Shown here one piece after another: positions 46,840-55,482 of a DNA stretch of 64,000 nt. Location: NCBI RefSeq assembly GCF_004342725.1, contig NZ_SMCP01000001.1:212681-276680 (forward strand), given 5' to 3'. A program made the position numbers and the translations under genes. The notes beneath the pieces were generated by a model, which saw nothing but the letters and a program-made list of their open reading frames with translations, made no database searches and was not told the origin of the DNA. The stretch comes from Testudinibacter aquarius. GTDB lineage: Bacteria > Pseudomonadota > Gammaproteobacteria > Enterobacterales > Pasteurellaceae. Position 1 is the stretch's first letter. Every line of letters starts with the position of its first letter.

Positions 46840-46877
46840 AAAAGTGCGGTTTAGCGATACGCTAACCGCACTTTTTT
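46840..46877 (+). terminator. Inverted-USS hairpin, right copy
   Basis: Perfect repeat of the 36-bp hairpin at 46622-46657, followed by T residues. It lies 42 bp before the arsC start. With the left copy it forms a direct duplication around the MITE-like element. Confidence 0.9.
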
Positions 46878-46919
46878 GCATTAACATTTCAATAAATATT
46901 GAAATAATAGGAAATGACT

Positions 46920-47327
46920 ATGTCCGCTATAACCATCTATCACAACCCGCAATGTGGTACTTCACGCAATGTATTAGCCTTGATCCGCCACTGCGGTATT
47001 GAACCGACAGTGATTCACTACTTGGAAAATCCGCCCGATGAAACCACCCTGCGCGATTTACTGGCAAAAATGGCCATCGGCCCGCAGCAATTGTTGCGTC
47101 GTAACGTTGCGCCATATCACGACTTGGGGTTAGATAACGATAATATCAGCGATGAGCAGATTATTGCGGCTATGCTGCAACAACCGATTTTGATTAACCG
47201 GCCGATTGTGATCACCGAAAAAGGCTGTAAACTGTGCCGTCCGTCCGAAGCGGTGTTAGATATTCTGCCTGTTGCCTTGCCAGCTGTTTTCTACAAAGAA
47301 GACGGTGAAGCAATTTATCCGCGCTAA
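46920..47327 (+). CDS. arsC: Arsenate reductase (glutaredoxin-coupled)
   Basis: Reduces arsenate to arsenite (135 aa, ArsC/Spx fold). The catalytic Cys is in YHNPQCGTSRN, and the arginines of the anion site are in LINRPIVITEKGCKLCRPSE. AGGAA lies 6 nt ahead of the ATG at 46920; the ATG at 46914 abuts it. The efflux gene expected next to arsC is only a 27-codon remnant, so this enzyme's arsenite product has no local exporter. Confidence 0.93.
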   Translation: MSAITIYHNPQCGTSRNVLALIRHCGIEPTVIHYLENPPDETTLRDLLAKMAIGPQQLLRRNVAPYHDLGLDNDNISDEQIIAAMLQQPILINRPIVITEKGCKLCRPSEAVLDILPVALPAVFYKEDGEAIYPR

Positions 47328-47341
47328 CGAGGAACACGCTC

Positions 47342-47425
47342 ATGGTACTATTTGAACGTTATTTAACCCTTTGGGTTGCGCTCGCCATTCTTGCCGGTGT
47401 ATTGCTGAGCATAAAAAAGCCGTAG
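47342..47425 (+). pseudogene. Truncated N-terminus of an ACR3-type arsenite efflux permease
   Basis: A 27-codon ORF 14 bp after arsC encodes MVLFERYLTLWVALAILAGV followed by LLSIKKP and stop. LFERYLTLWVALAILAG is the conserved first helix of ACR3 arsenite transporters (about 340 aa). The reading runs directly into the lpdA terminator, which supplies the stop codon. GAGG precedes the ATG. The rest of acr3 appears deleted; a tiny functional membrane peptide is less likely. Confidence 0.7.
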
Positions 47426-47443
47426 AGAAATTCGCTACGGCTT
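47411..47443 (-). terminator. Terminator of the pyruvate dehydrogenase operon
   Basis: AAGCCGTAG and CTACGGCTT form a 9-bp stem; on the minus strand it is followed by TTTTTTAT. It lies 19 bp after lpdA and overlaps the end of the acr3 remnant. Confidence 0.88.
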
Positions 47444-47462
47444 GATTCAGTTCATTTGAGAA

Positions 47463-48887
47463 CTATTTTTTCTTCTTCGCTTTCGCATTCGGTAAATCGG
47501 TGATGGTTCCTTCGAACACTTCTGCCGCCAAACCGACAGATTCGTGCAAGGTCGGGTGCGCATGGATGGTCAGTGCCAAATCTTCCGCATCACAACCCAT
47601 TTCGATTGCTAAACCAATTTCGCCTAATAGCTCACCACCGTTAGTACCGACGATTGCACCGCCGATCACACGGTGCGAATCTTTGTCGAAAATCAGTTTA
47701 GTCATACCGTCTGCACAGTCGGAAGCGATCGCACGTCCAGAAGCTGCCCAAGGGAAAAGTGCGGTTTCGTAGTTGATGCCTTCCGCCTTACACTCTTTCT
47801 CGGTTTTGCCGACCCATGCGACTTCCGGCTCAGTGTAAGCAATAGATGGGATCACTTTCGGATCGAAATAGTGTTTTTTACCGGCGATGACTTCTGCCGC
47901 AACATGACCTTCATGCACGCCTTTGTGCGCCAACATCGGTTGACCGACCACGTCACCAATCGCAAAAATATGATCCACGTTGGTACGCATTTGCTTGTCG
48001 GTGCGGATAAAACCACGTTCATCCACTTCCACTCCGGCAACACCGGCATCGATCAATTTACCGTTCGGGGTACGCCCGATTGCCACCAACACCGCATCAT
48101 AACGGCGGGTTTCATTGGCTGCTTTGCCTTCCATCGACACATAAATGCCATCGGCTTTGGCTTCCACTGCGGTCACTTTGGTTTCCAGCAGCAGATTGAA
48201 TTTTTTCTCAATGCGTTTGGTATAAATTTTGACGATGTCTTTGTCTGCCGCCGGGATCACCTGGTCAAACATTTCAACCACATCAATTTTTGAACCCAAT
48301 GCGTGATATACCGTACCCATTTCCAAACCGATGATACCACCGCCCATAATCAATAGATTTTCCGGTACTGAGGTTAATTTCAGCGCATCGGTTGAGTCCC
48401 AAATGCGTGGATCTTCATGCGGAATAAACGGCAATTGAATCGGACGTGAACCCGCCGCAATAATCGCATTGTCGAATTTAATCGTGACATCACCATCTTC
48501 TCCAGCCACGATCAAGGAGTTGGCGCCGGAAAATTTGCCGTAGCCGTTCACCACTTGCACCTTGCGCATCTTGGCCATGCCAGCCAAACCGCCGGTCAAT
48601 TGGTTGATGACTTTCTCTTTCCAACCACGAATTTTATCCACATCAGTGCTTGGCTCACCAAACACGATACCGTGTTGTGCCAACGCTTTGGCCTCTTCAA
48701 TCACTTTTGCTACGTGCAGCAAGGCTTTCGACGGAATGCACCCTACGTTCAGACAAACGCCACCCAAGGTTGAAAAACGCTCAACAATTACGGTTTCCAA
48801 TCCCAAATCGGCGCAACGAAACGCTGCGGAGTAACCCGCCGGACCCGCACCCAAAACCACAACCTGTGTTTTAATCTCTTTACTCAT
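47463..48887 (-). CDS. lpdA: Dihydrolipoyl dehydrogenase (E3)
   Basis: Flavoprotein (474 aa) that reoxidises lipoyl groups of PDH and related complexes. FAD-binding GAGPAGYSAAFRCADLG at the N-terminus; redox disulfide in GGVCLNVGCIPSKALLH; NAD motif GGGIIGLEMG; interface His-Glu in HAHPTLHESV. It is the last gene of aceE-aceF-lpdA (gap 88 bp with a USS). AGGTTATT precedes the ATG. It likely serves also 2-oxoglutarate dehydrogenase, encoded elsewhere. Confidence 0.97.
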   Translation of the reverse strand: MSKEIKTQVVVLGAGPAGYSAAFRCADLGLETVIVERFSTLGGVCLNVGCIPSKALLHVAKVIEEAKALAQHGIVFGEPSTDVDKIRGWKEKVINQLTGGLAGMAKMRKVQVVNGYGKFSGANSLIVAGEDGDVTIKFDNAIIAAGSRPIQLPFIPHEDPRIWDSTDALKLTSVPENLLIMGGGIIGLEMGTVYHALGSKIDVVEMFDQVIPAADKDIVKIYTKRIEKKFNLLLETKVTAVEAKADGIYVSMEGKAANETRRYDAVLVAIGRTPNGKLIDAGVAGVEVDERGFIRTDKQMRTNVDHIFAIGDVVGQPMLAHKGVHEGHVAAEVIAGKKHYFDPKVIPSIAYTEPEVAWVGKTEKECKAEGINYETALFPWAASGRAIASDCADGMTKLIFDKDSHRVIGGAIVGTNGGELLGEIGLAIEMGCDAEDLALTIHAHPTLHESVGLAAEVFEGTITDLPNAKAKKKK

Positions 48888-48975
48888 AATAACCTCTTAA
48901 ATTTGGCTTTATGCGAAACCGCACTTTCAATTTCTGTTCCGAGCCTCTCCGCATTAACGGAGAGGCATTACGTCA

Positions 48976-50868
48976 TTACATGACCAAGCGGCGTAGATCC
49001 GACAGTACCCCATTGATGAAGGTCACAAATCTGGCGCCGTCCGCTCCGTCAATCACACGGTGATCATAAGAAAGCGACAGTGGCAACATCAAACGTGGGC
49101 TAAACTCTTTGCCGTTCCAAACCGGCGTCATTTCCGATTTAGACACACCCAGAATTGCTACTTCAGGTGCATTCACGATCGGCGTAAAGTGTGTACCACC
49201 AATGCCGCCAAGGCTGGAAATGGTGAAACAGCCACCTTGCATATCCGATGCCGTCAGCTTGCCTGCGCGAGCTTTTTTCGAGATCTCGGCCAATTCACGC
49301 GACAGTTCAATAATACCTTTTTTGTTTACATCACGGAACACCGGCACCACTAAACCGTTCGGTGTATCCACCGCCACACCGATATTGATGTATTTTTTCA
49401 AGGTCAGACGTTGTGCATCTTCTGAAATTGAGCTATTGAAACGTGGATAAGCTTCCAACGCTTTGGCAACGGCTTTCATGATGAATACCAACGGCGTGAT
49501 TTTCACATCCAGTTTCTGTTTCTCTGCCAGCACGTTTTGTTCTTTACGGAACGCTTCCAAATCGGTGATGTCGGCTTTGTCCCATTGAGTGACATGCGGA
49601 ATCATCACCCAGTTACGATGCAGATTAGCGCCGGAAATCTTCTGGATACGACCCAGTTCCACTTCTTCCACTTCGCCAAATTTGCTGAAATCTACTTTTG
49701 GCCAAGGCAACAAGCCCAAACCGGCTCCGGACGGTGCAGCACCTGCTGTCGCCGCAACTGCACCGGATTCCACCAATTTGATGGCATTTTTAACATAGGC
49801 TTGCACGTCTTCTTTCAGAATGCGTCCTTTGCGACCGGTGCCTTTAACCTTATCCAGATTAACACCGAACTCACGTGCTAAACGGCGCACCACCGGGGTT
49901 GCATGGGCAAAGACCGCACTTGCTGTCACCTCTTGCTGTGTACTTACTGTTTGTGGCGCTGCTGCGCTAGTCGATGGTGCTGATTCTGCTTTAGCTGTTG
50001 TGGCAGCTTGTGGTGCTGCCGCTTGAGCCGGTGCCGCGCCCGCGACTTCAAAACGCATAATCAAACTGCCGGTAGAGACTTTGTCCCCAACCTTGATCAA
50101 GATCTCTTTCAACACGCCAGCAAACGGCGCAGGCACTTCCATCGAGGCTTTGTCCCCTTCGACGGTGATTAACGATTGCTCTTCGCTGATGCTGTCACCA
50201 ACATTGACCATAATTTCAGTGACGTTGACTTCGTCGCCACCGATATCCGGCACATTCACATCAACGATTGATGGTGCTGCACTGGCAGTCGGTGCAGCGG
50301 CTTCAGCCTGTGCTGGTGCAGCAGCAGAAGCGGCGGCTGCCGTTTCAAAGCGCATAATCAGTGACCCGGTAGAAACTTTGTCCCCGGCAACCACTAAAAT
50401 TTCTTTCACTACACCGGCAAACGGTGCTGGCACTTCCATCGAAGCTTTGTCACCTTCAACTGTCAACAGTGATTGCTCTTCACTGACGCTGTCGCCGACT
50501 TTCACCATGATTTCGGTGACATTGACTTCATCGCCACCGATATCCGGCACGCTGACATCAACAACCGCACTTTGCCCCGCAGGAGCGCTTGGTACAGTTT
50601 CAGGTTTAGCTTCAACTTTAGCTTCCGCAGTTGCAACCGCACTTTCAAACACCATCATCGCTGAACCGGTCGATACTTTGTCGCCCACTTTAACTAAAAT
50701 TTCTTTGACGACCCCGCTTTCCGGTGAAGGCACTTCCATGGAGGCCTTGTCGCCTTCCACATTGATCAAGCTCTGCTCAACTTCAACGCTATCGCCTACT
50801 TTTACCATAATTTCGGTAACTGTCACTTCATCGCTGCCGATATCCGGCACTTGAATTTGTTTAGACAT
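48976..50868 (-). CDS. aceF: Pyruvate dehydrogenase E2, dihydrolipoyl acetyltransferase
   Basis: Core subunit (630 aa). Three lipoyl domains near residues 1-75, 105-180 and 205-280 each carry the GDKASMEVP lipoylation site, separated by Ala/Pro-rich linkers. The E3/E1-binding domain is [22 protein letters not shown], and the catalytic domain ends with the [16 protein letters not shown] motif containing the catalytic His and Asp. AAAGGAAATAGC precedes the ATG at 50868; an 8-codon longer ORF is rejected. aceE is 24 bp upstream. Confidence 0.97.
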   Translation of the reverse strand: MSKQIQVPDIGSDEVTVTEIMVKVGDSVEVEQSLINVEGDKASMEVPSPESGVVKEILVKVGDKVSTGSAMMVFESAVATAEAKVEAKPETVPSAPAGQSAVVDVSVPDIGGDEVNVTEIMVKVGDSVSEEQSLLTVEGDKASMEVPAPFAGVVKEILVVAGDKVSTGSLIMRFETAAAASAAAPAQAEAAAPTASAAPSIVDVNVPDIGGDEVNVTEIMVNVGDSISEEQSLITVEGDKASMEVPAPFAGVLKEILIKVGDKVSTGSLIMRFEVAGAAPAQAAAPQAATTAKAESAPSTSAAAPQTVSTQQEVTASAVFAHATPVVRRLAREFGVNLDKVKGTGRKGRILKEDVQAYVKNAIKLVESGAVAATAGAAPSGAGLGLLPWPKVDFSKFGEVEEVELGRIQKISGANLHRNWVMIPHVTQWDKADITDLEAFRKEQNVLAEKQKLDVKITPLVFIMKAVAKALEAYPRFNSSISEDAQRLTLKKYINIGVAVDTPNGLVVPVFRDVNKKGIIELSRELAEISKKARAGKLTASDMQGGCFTISSLGGIGGTHFTPIVNAPEVAILGVSKSEMTPVWNGKEFSPRLMLPLSLSYDHRVIDGADGARFVTFINGVLSDLRRLVM

Positions 50869-50892
50869 GCTATTTCCTTTCTCTAATGACAA

Positions 50893-53556
50893 TTAAGCAT
50901 ACAGTGGATTGATTTTGTCTGCATCAATGCCGTATTTGTTAATGGCATCGGCTACCGCTTGGTTATCAACCACACCTTGTTTTGCTAATTCGGTCAATGC
51001 CGCCACAACAATATATTGTGCATTCACTTCGAAATGTTCACGCAAGTTTTCACGGCTATCGGAACGCCCGAAACCGTCGGTACCCAATACACGGTAGCTT
51101 TGCGCCGGAATAAACGGACGCACTTGTTCTGCAAACAGTTTCATGTAATCAGTTGCTGCAATTGCAGGCGCATCGTTCATCACCTGTGCGATATAAGGCA
51201 CACGAGCGGTTTGTGTCGGGTGCAACAGATTCCAACGATCGGCATCTGCGCCTTCACGCGCAACTTCGGTGAATGAGGTCACGCTGTAAACATCGGAAGT
51301 CACGCCATATTCATCTGCCAACAGTTTCGCCGCTTCACGAACATAACGTAAAATTGCGCCGGACCCCAACAACTGCACTTTGCCTTTGCCTTGACCGGTA
51401 ACGGTTTCAAACTTATACAAGCCCTTACGAATGCCTTCTTCTGCCCCTTTCGGCATTGCCGGTTGATCGTAAGTTTCGTTTAAGGTAGTGATGTAGTAGT
51501 AAATATTTTCTTGCTCAGGACCATACATACGACGTACGCCATCTTGCATAATCACAGCAACTTCATAGGCAAATGCCGGATCGTAAGAAATACAGTTCGG
51601 AATGGTCAGCGACTGAATATGGCTGTGGCCGTCTTCATGCTGCAAACCTTCACCGTTCAAGGTGGTACGACCGGAAGTTCCGCCGATCATAAAACCGCGC
51701 GCTTGTTGATCGCCTGCTGCCCACATCAGATCACCAACCCGTTGGAAACCAAACATTGAGTAGTAAACAAAGAACGGAATCATCGGCACATTGTTGGTGC
51801 TGTAAGACGTTGCTGCCGCCAACCAAGAAGAAGTAGCCCCCAATTCATTAATCCCTTCCTGCAAGACTTGACCGTCAATCGCTTCACGGTAGTAAGCCAC
51901 TTGCTCTCTGTCTTGTGGGGTATAGTTTTGACCGTGTGGATTGTAGATTCCGATTTGACGGAACAACCCTTCCATCCCGAAAGTGCGGGCTTCATCGGCT
52001 AAAATCGGCACAATGTGTTTACCGACTGATTTGTTTTTCAACAATACATTTAAGGAACGGACAAACGCCATGGTAGTAGAAATCGGACGGGATTGCGCTT
52101 CAAACAGTTGCGCAAACTCTTCCAATTCCGGCACTTCCAGCTCGGTAGTGAAACGTGGTGAGCGTGTCGGTACATAGCCTTGCAACGCTTTACGGTGCTC
52201 GTGCAGATATTTATACTCTTCGGAATCTTTTTCGAAGGTAATATACGGCAGTTTTTCTACTTCTTCGTCACTGAGATCAATCGAGAATTGGTCACGCACA
52301 TGACGCACGCCGGACATATCCATTTTCTTGACTTGGTGGGCAATATTTTTGCCTTCTGCCGCATCGCCCATGCCGTAGCCCTTGATGGTTTTAACCAACA
52401 GCACCACTGGTTTGCCTTGCACCTGTTTGGCTTTGTTAAATGCCGCAAAGACTTTGATCGGGTCATGACCACCACGATTCAACGCCCAGATTTCATCATC
52501 GGTCATATCCGCAACCAACGCTTCCGTTTCAGGATAGCGACCAAAGAAGTGTTTACGCACGTAAGCCCCGTCTTTAGATTTAAAGGTTTGATAATCGCCG
52601 TCAACCACTTCCATCATCAATTGCAACAATTTGCCGGTGGTGTCACGTTGCAATAAGCGATCCCAACGGCGACCCCAAATCACTTTGATCACTTCCCAGC
52701 CGGCGCCGATAAACAGACTTTCCAACTCTTGGATAATTTTGCCGTTGCCGGTCACCGGACCATCAAGCCGCTGTAAGTTACAGTTGATCACAAACACCAG
52801 ATTATCCAGCTTCTCACGCGCTGCAAATGAAAGCGCACCACGCGATTCCACTTCATCCATTTCGCCGTCACCCAAGAAGGCATAAACCGTTTGATCGGCG
52901 GTATCTTTCAGACCACGATTGTGTAGATATTTCAGGAAGCGCGCTTGATAAATCGAGTTGATCGGACCCAATCCCATCGACACCGTCGGGAACTGCCAGA
53001 ATTCAGGCATCAATTTCGGGTGCGGATAAGAGGAGATGCCTTTGCCATGCACTTCTTGGCGGAAATTATCCAACTGCTCTGCCGTTAAGCGGCCTTCAAG
53101 GAAGGCACGGGAGTAAATTCCCGGCGAAATATGCCCTTGGAAGAACACCAAATCGCCACCGTTTTTCTCTGTCGCGGCTTTGAAAAAGTGATTAAAGCAC
53201 ACTTCATAAATCGTAGCGGAAGATTGGAACGACGCCATATGGCCGCCCAATTCCAAATCTTTTTTCGAGGCACGCAACACCATCATCATCGCATTCCAGC
53301 GAATAGCGCCACGGATTCTACGTTCTAAATCCAAATTGCCAGGGTAATTCGGTTCTTCGCTGGTTGGAATGGTATTAACGTAGTCGGTGCTGATACCGGT
53401 TGGCAGAGCGACACTGTTTGCTCTGGCACGCTGCATTAATTGTTCGATAATAAATTGAGCACGCTCTGCGCCCTCTTCACGGATAACGGAGTCAATCGCC
53501 AACAACCAATCGTTGGTTTCCACTGTATCCACGTCATTTTTAACCATATCGGACAT
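50893..53556 (-). CDS. aceE: Pyruvate dehydrogenase E1 component, homodimeric
   Basis: Thiamine-diphosphate-dependent decarboxylase (887 aa, the same length as in E. coli) that starts aerobic pyruvate oxidation. The ThDP motif begins GDGEMDEVESRGALSFAA and closes with NCNLQRLDGPVTGN. The ATG at 53556 follows AAGGGAATTACC; a 10-codon longer ORF lacks a site. First gene of aceEF-lpdA. No pdhR regulator gene lies next to it, unlike in E. coli. Confidence 0.97.
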   Translation of the reverse strand: MSDMVKNDVDTVETNDWLLAIDSVIREEGAERAQFIIEQLMQRARANSVALPTGISTDYVNTIPTSEEPNYPGNLDLERRIRGAIRWNAMMMVLRASKKDLELGGHMASFQSSATIYEVCFNHFFKAATEKNGGDLVFFQGHISPGIYSRAFLEGRLTAEQLDNFRQEVHGKGISSYPHPKLMPEFWQFPTVSMGLGPINSIYQARFLKYLHNRGLKDTADQTVYAFLGDGEMDEVESRGALSFAAREKLDNLVFVINCNLQRLDGPVTGNGKIIQELESLFIGAGWEVIKVIWGRRWDRLLQRDTTGKLLQLMMEVVDGDYQTFKSKDGAYVRKHFFGRYPETEALVADMTDDEIWALNRGGHDPIKVFAAFNKAKQVQGKPVVLLVKTIKGYGMGDAAEGKNIAHQVKKMDMSGVRHVRDQFSIDLSDEEVEKLPYITFEKDSEEYKYLHEHRKALQGYVPTRSPRFTTELEVPELEEFAQLFEAQSRPISTTMAFVRSLNVLLKNKSVGKHIVPILADEARTFGMEGLFRQIGIYNPHGQNYTPQDREQVAYYREAIDGQVLQEGINELGATSSWLAAATSYSTNNVPMIPFFVYYSMFGFQRVGDLMWAAGDQQARGFMIGGTSGRTTLNGEGLQHEDGHSHIQSLTIPNCISYDPAFAYEVAVIMQDGVRRMYGPEQENIYYYITTLNETYDQPAMPKGAEEGIRKGLYKFETVTGQGKGKVQLLGSGAILRYVREAAKLLADEYGVTSDVYSVTSFTEVAREGADADRWNLLHPTQTARVPYIAQVMNDAPAIAATDYMKLFAEQVRPFIPAQSYRVLGTDGFGRSDSRENLREHFEVNAQYIVVAALTELAKQGVVDNQAVADAINKYGIDADKINPLYA

Positions 53557-53984
53557 GGTAATTCCCTTTTGTTGATTAAAAAACACTTGAAATCGGCGCT
53601 AAATCACCGAATTCCCCAGAATTTATAATAAGTAATTAAAAAGAAAAGCATTTTAAAACACCATTTGCATTTTTAACAATTTGTAATAAAAATGCTAAAA
53701 TTATCCTGTCTAATATAGCCTAAAACGCACCAAATATTAATCCTTAAGTGCAAAATATCTGCTAATCACTCAACTTTTTTTATAAAAATGTTAATTTTTT
53801 CATATATGGCTAGTCGCGGCTGTTGATATTTGTTTATATTTTGAGACCTCTTTTTCCCCAAAACCGCACTTTGTGATCAAAAAGCGCTGCAAAGATCAAC
53901 AGTTCCTAGCCTTTTTACCTCAAATTCTATACAATCGCCCCGATTTTATTCCTGTTATTTATTATTGAAATGTTGAGAAATGAT
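53557..53984. other. aceE/rimO divergent intergenic region
   Basis: A 428-bp AT-rich spacer holding a 100-bp CTGTTGAT element (53810-53909). The aceE promoter probably lies at 53590-53720; no regulator site is clear enough to call. I see no ORF or RNA gene. Confidence 0.55.
53810..53909. repeat. Dispersed CTGTTGAT element, copy 4, 100 bp
   Basis: Left end CTAGTCGCGGCTGTTGAT and right end ATCAACAGTTCCTAG are complementary over the CTGTTGAT core and CTAG tip. The interior contains an inverted USS (ACCGCACTT). It is longer than the 52-bp copy at 43943 and lies 75 bp before rimO. Confidence 0.7.
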
Positions 53985-55319
53985 ATGAGTACCACACCCA
54001 ATATCGGCTTTTTAAGCTTAGGCTGCCCCAAAAATCTGGTCGATTCCGAACGAATCCTCACCGAACTGCGCACCGACGGTTACAACATTGTGCCGAGTTA
54101 TGAAAATGCCGATCTGGTGATCGTCAACACTTGCGGTTTCATCGACAGCGCTGTGCAAGAATCACTGGAAGCCATTGGCGAAGCGCTGGCTGAAAACGGT
54201 AAAGTGATCGTCACCGGCTGCTTAGGCGCCAAAGAAGATCAGATCCGCCAAGTGCACCCGAAAGTACTGGAAGTGAGCGGCCCGCACAGTTATGAAACCG
54301 TGTTGAAACAAGTGCATCAATATGTACCCAAACCCGAATACAACCCATATATCAACTTGGTGCCGAAACAAGGGATAAAACTGACCCCAAAACACTACGC
54401 CTACCTCAAAATTTCCGAAGGCTGCGACCACCGCTGCACCTTCTGTATCATTCCGTCGATGCGCGGCGATTTAGACAGCCGCCCGATCGGCAATGTGCTG
54501 GACGAGGCAAAACGGTTGGCAGATGCAGGAGTGAAAGAGTTGTTGGTGGTGTCGCAAGATACTTCTGCTTACACCCTTGATAAAACCAAAGCTGACAAAA
54601 GCAAAACCGCCTTTTGGAACGGCATGCCAATTCGCAACGACTTACTGTCACTCTGCGAACAGCTGGCAAAATTGAATATTTGGGTGCGACTGCACTATGT
54701 GTATCCTTATCCGCATGTGGATAAACTGATTCCCTTAATGGCAGAAGGTAAAATTTTGCCGTATTTGGATATTCCGTTGCAACATGCCAGCCCGAAAATT
54801 CTGAAAGCAATGAAACGCCCCGGTGCGATTGACCGCACTTTGGAACGGATTAAACAATGGCGACAAATTTGCCCGGAATTAACCCTACGCTCCACCTTTA
54901 TTGTCGGCTTTCCGGGCGAAACAGAACAGGATTTTCAACTGTTATTGGATTTCCTACAAGAGGCACAGCTGGATCGTGTCGGTTGCTTCAAATTCAGCCC
55001 GGTTGATGGTGCGGTTGCTACCGAAATGGACAATCAAGTGCCGGAAGAGGTTAAAGAACAACGTTTCCACCGCTTTATGCAGCTGCAACAACAGATCTCC
55101 GCGCAACGGCTGCAACAAAAAATCGGCAAAACATTGGCAGTCATTATTGATGAAATTGATGATGACGGCATCATCGGTCGCTCAATGGCAGATGCGCCAG
55201 AGATCGACGGCGTAGTCTATTTAGACAATCCAAACCAAAGTGCGGTCAAGGTCGGTGATATTGTGCAAGCGGTGATCCATAATGCAGATGAATATGATTT
55301 GTGGGGTGAAATTGTCTAA
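53985..55319 (+). CDS. rimO: Ribosomal protein S12 methylthiotransferase RimO
   Basis: Radical-SAM methylthiotransferase (444 aa) that modifies an Asp of ribosomal protein S12. The UPF0004 domain has cluster cysteines in [17 protein letters not shown] and TGCLGAKE; the radical-SAM motif is [17 protein letters not shown]; a C-terminal TRAM domain follows ([24 protein letters not shown]). The ATG at 53985 matches the E. coli N-terminus; the ATG at 53970 adds five residues without benefit. It is convergent with the adhesin gene. Confidence 0.96.
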   Translation: MSTTPNIGFLSLGCPKNLVDSERILTELRTDGYNIVPSYENADLVIVNTCGFIDSAVQESLEAIGEALAENGKVIVTGCLGAKEDQIRQVHPKVLEVSGPHSYETVLKQVHQYVPKPEYNPYINLVPKQGIKLTPKHYAYLKISEGCDHRCTFCIIPSMRGDLDSRPIGNVLDEAKRLADAGVKELLVVSQDTSAYTLDKTKADKSKTAFWNGMPIRNDLLSLCEQLAKLNIWVRLHYVYPYPHVDKLIPLMAEGKILPYLDIPLQHASPKILKAMKRPGAIDRTLERIKQWRQICPELTLRSTFIVGFPGETEQDFQLLLDFLQEAQLDRVGCFKFSPVDGAVATEMDNQVPEEVKEQRFHRFMQLQQQISAQRLQQKIGKTLAVIIDEIDDDGIIGRSMADAPEIDGVVYLDNPNQSAVKVGDIVQAVIHNADEYDLWGEIV

Positions 55320-55356
55320 TCCAACCGCACTTTAAGCACTATAACGTCAAAAAACA

Positions 55357-55389
55357 AAACCGCAGTGGGGAAACACACTGCGGTTTTTT
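55357..55389 (+). terminator. Rho-independent terminator of rimO
   Basis: AAACCGCAGTG and CACTGCGGTTT form an 11-bp stem with an 8-nt loop, followed by T residues. Confidence 0.9.
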
Positions 55390-55430
55390 ATGTTTAAGCC
55401 AGTAGGCAGTCGAAAAAACAGAGAAAACAA

Positions 55431-55460
55431 AAGGGTGTTTAACCGAAATTAAACACCCTT
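55431..55460 (-). terminator. Terminator of the giant adhesin gene
   Basis: AAGGGTGTTTAA and TTAAACACCCTT form a 12-bp stem with a 6-nt loop; on the minus strand it is followed by TTGTTTTC. It lies 22 bp after the adhesin stop. Confidence 0.82.
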
Positions 55461-55482
55461 TGATATTACTCAGTTTTATGGA

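Noticed and set aside
50081..50854. 257-codon plus-strand ORF opposite aceF
   Set aside because: Antisense shadow of the lipoyl domains and Ala/Pro linkers; composition mirrors aceF codons and no domain or ribosome site is seen.
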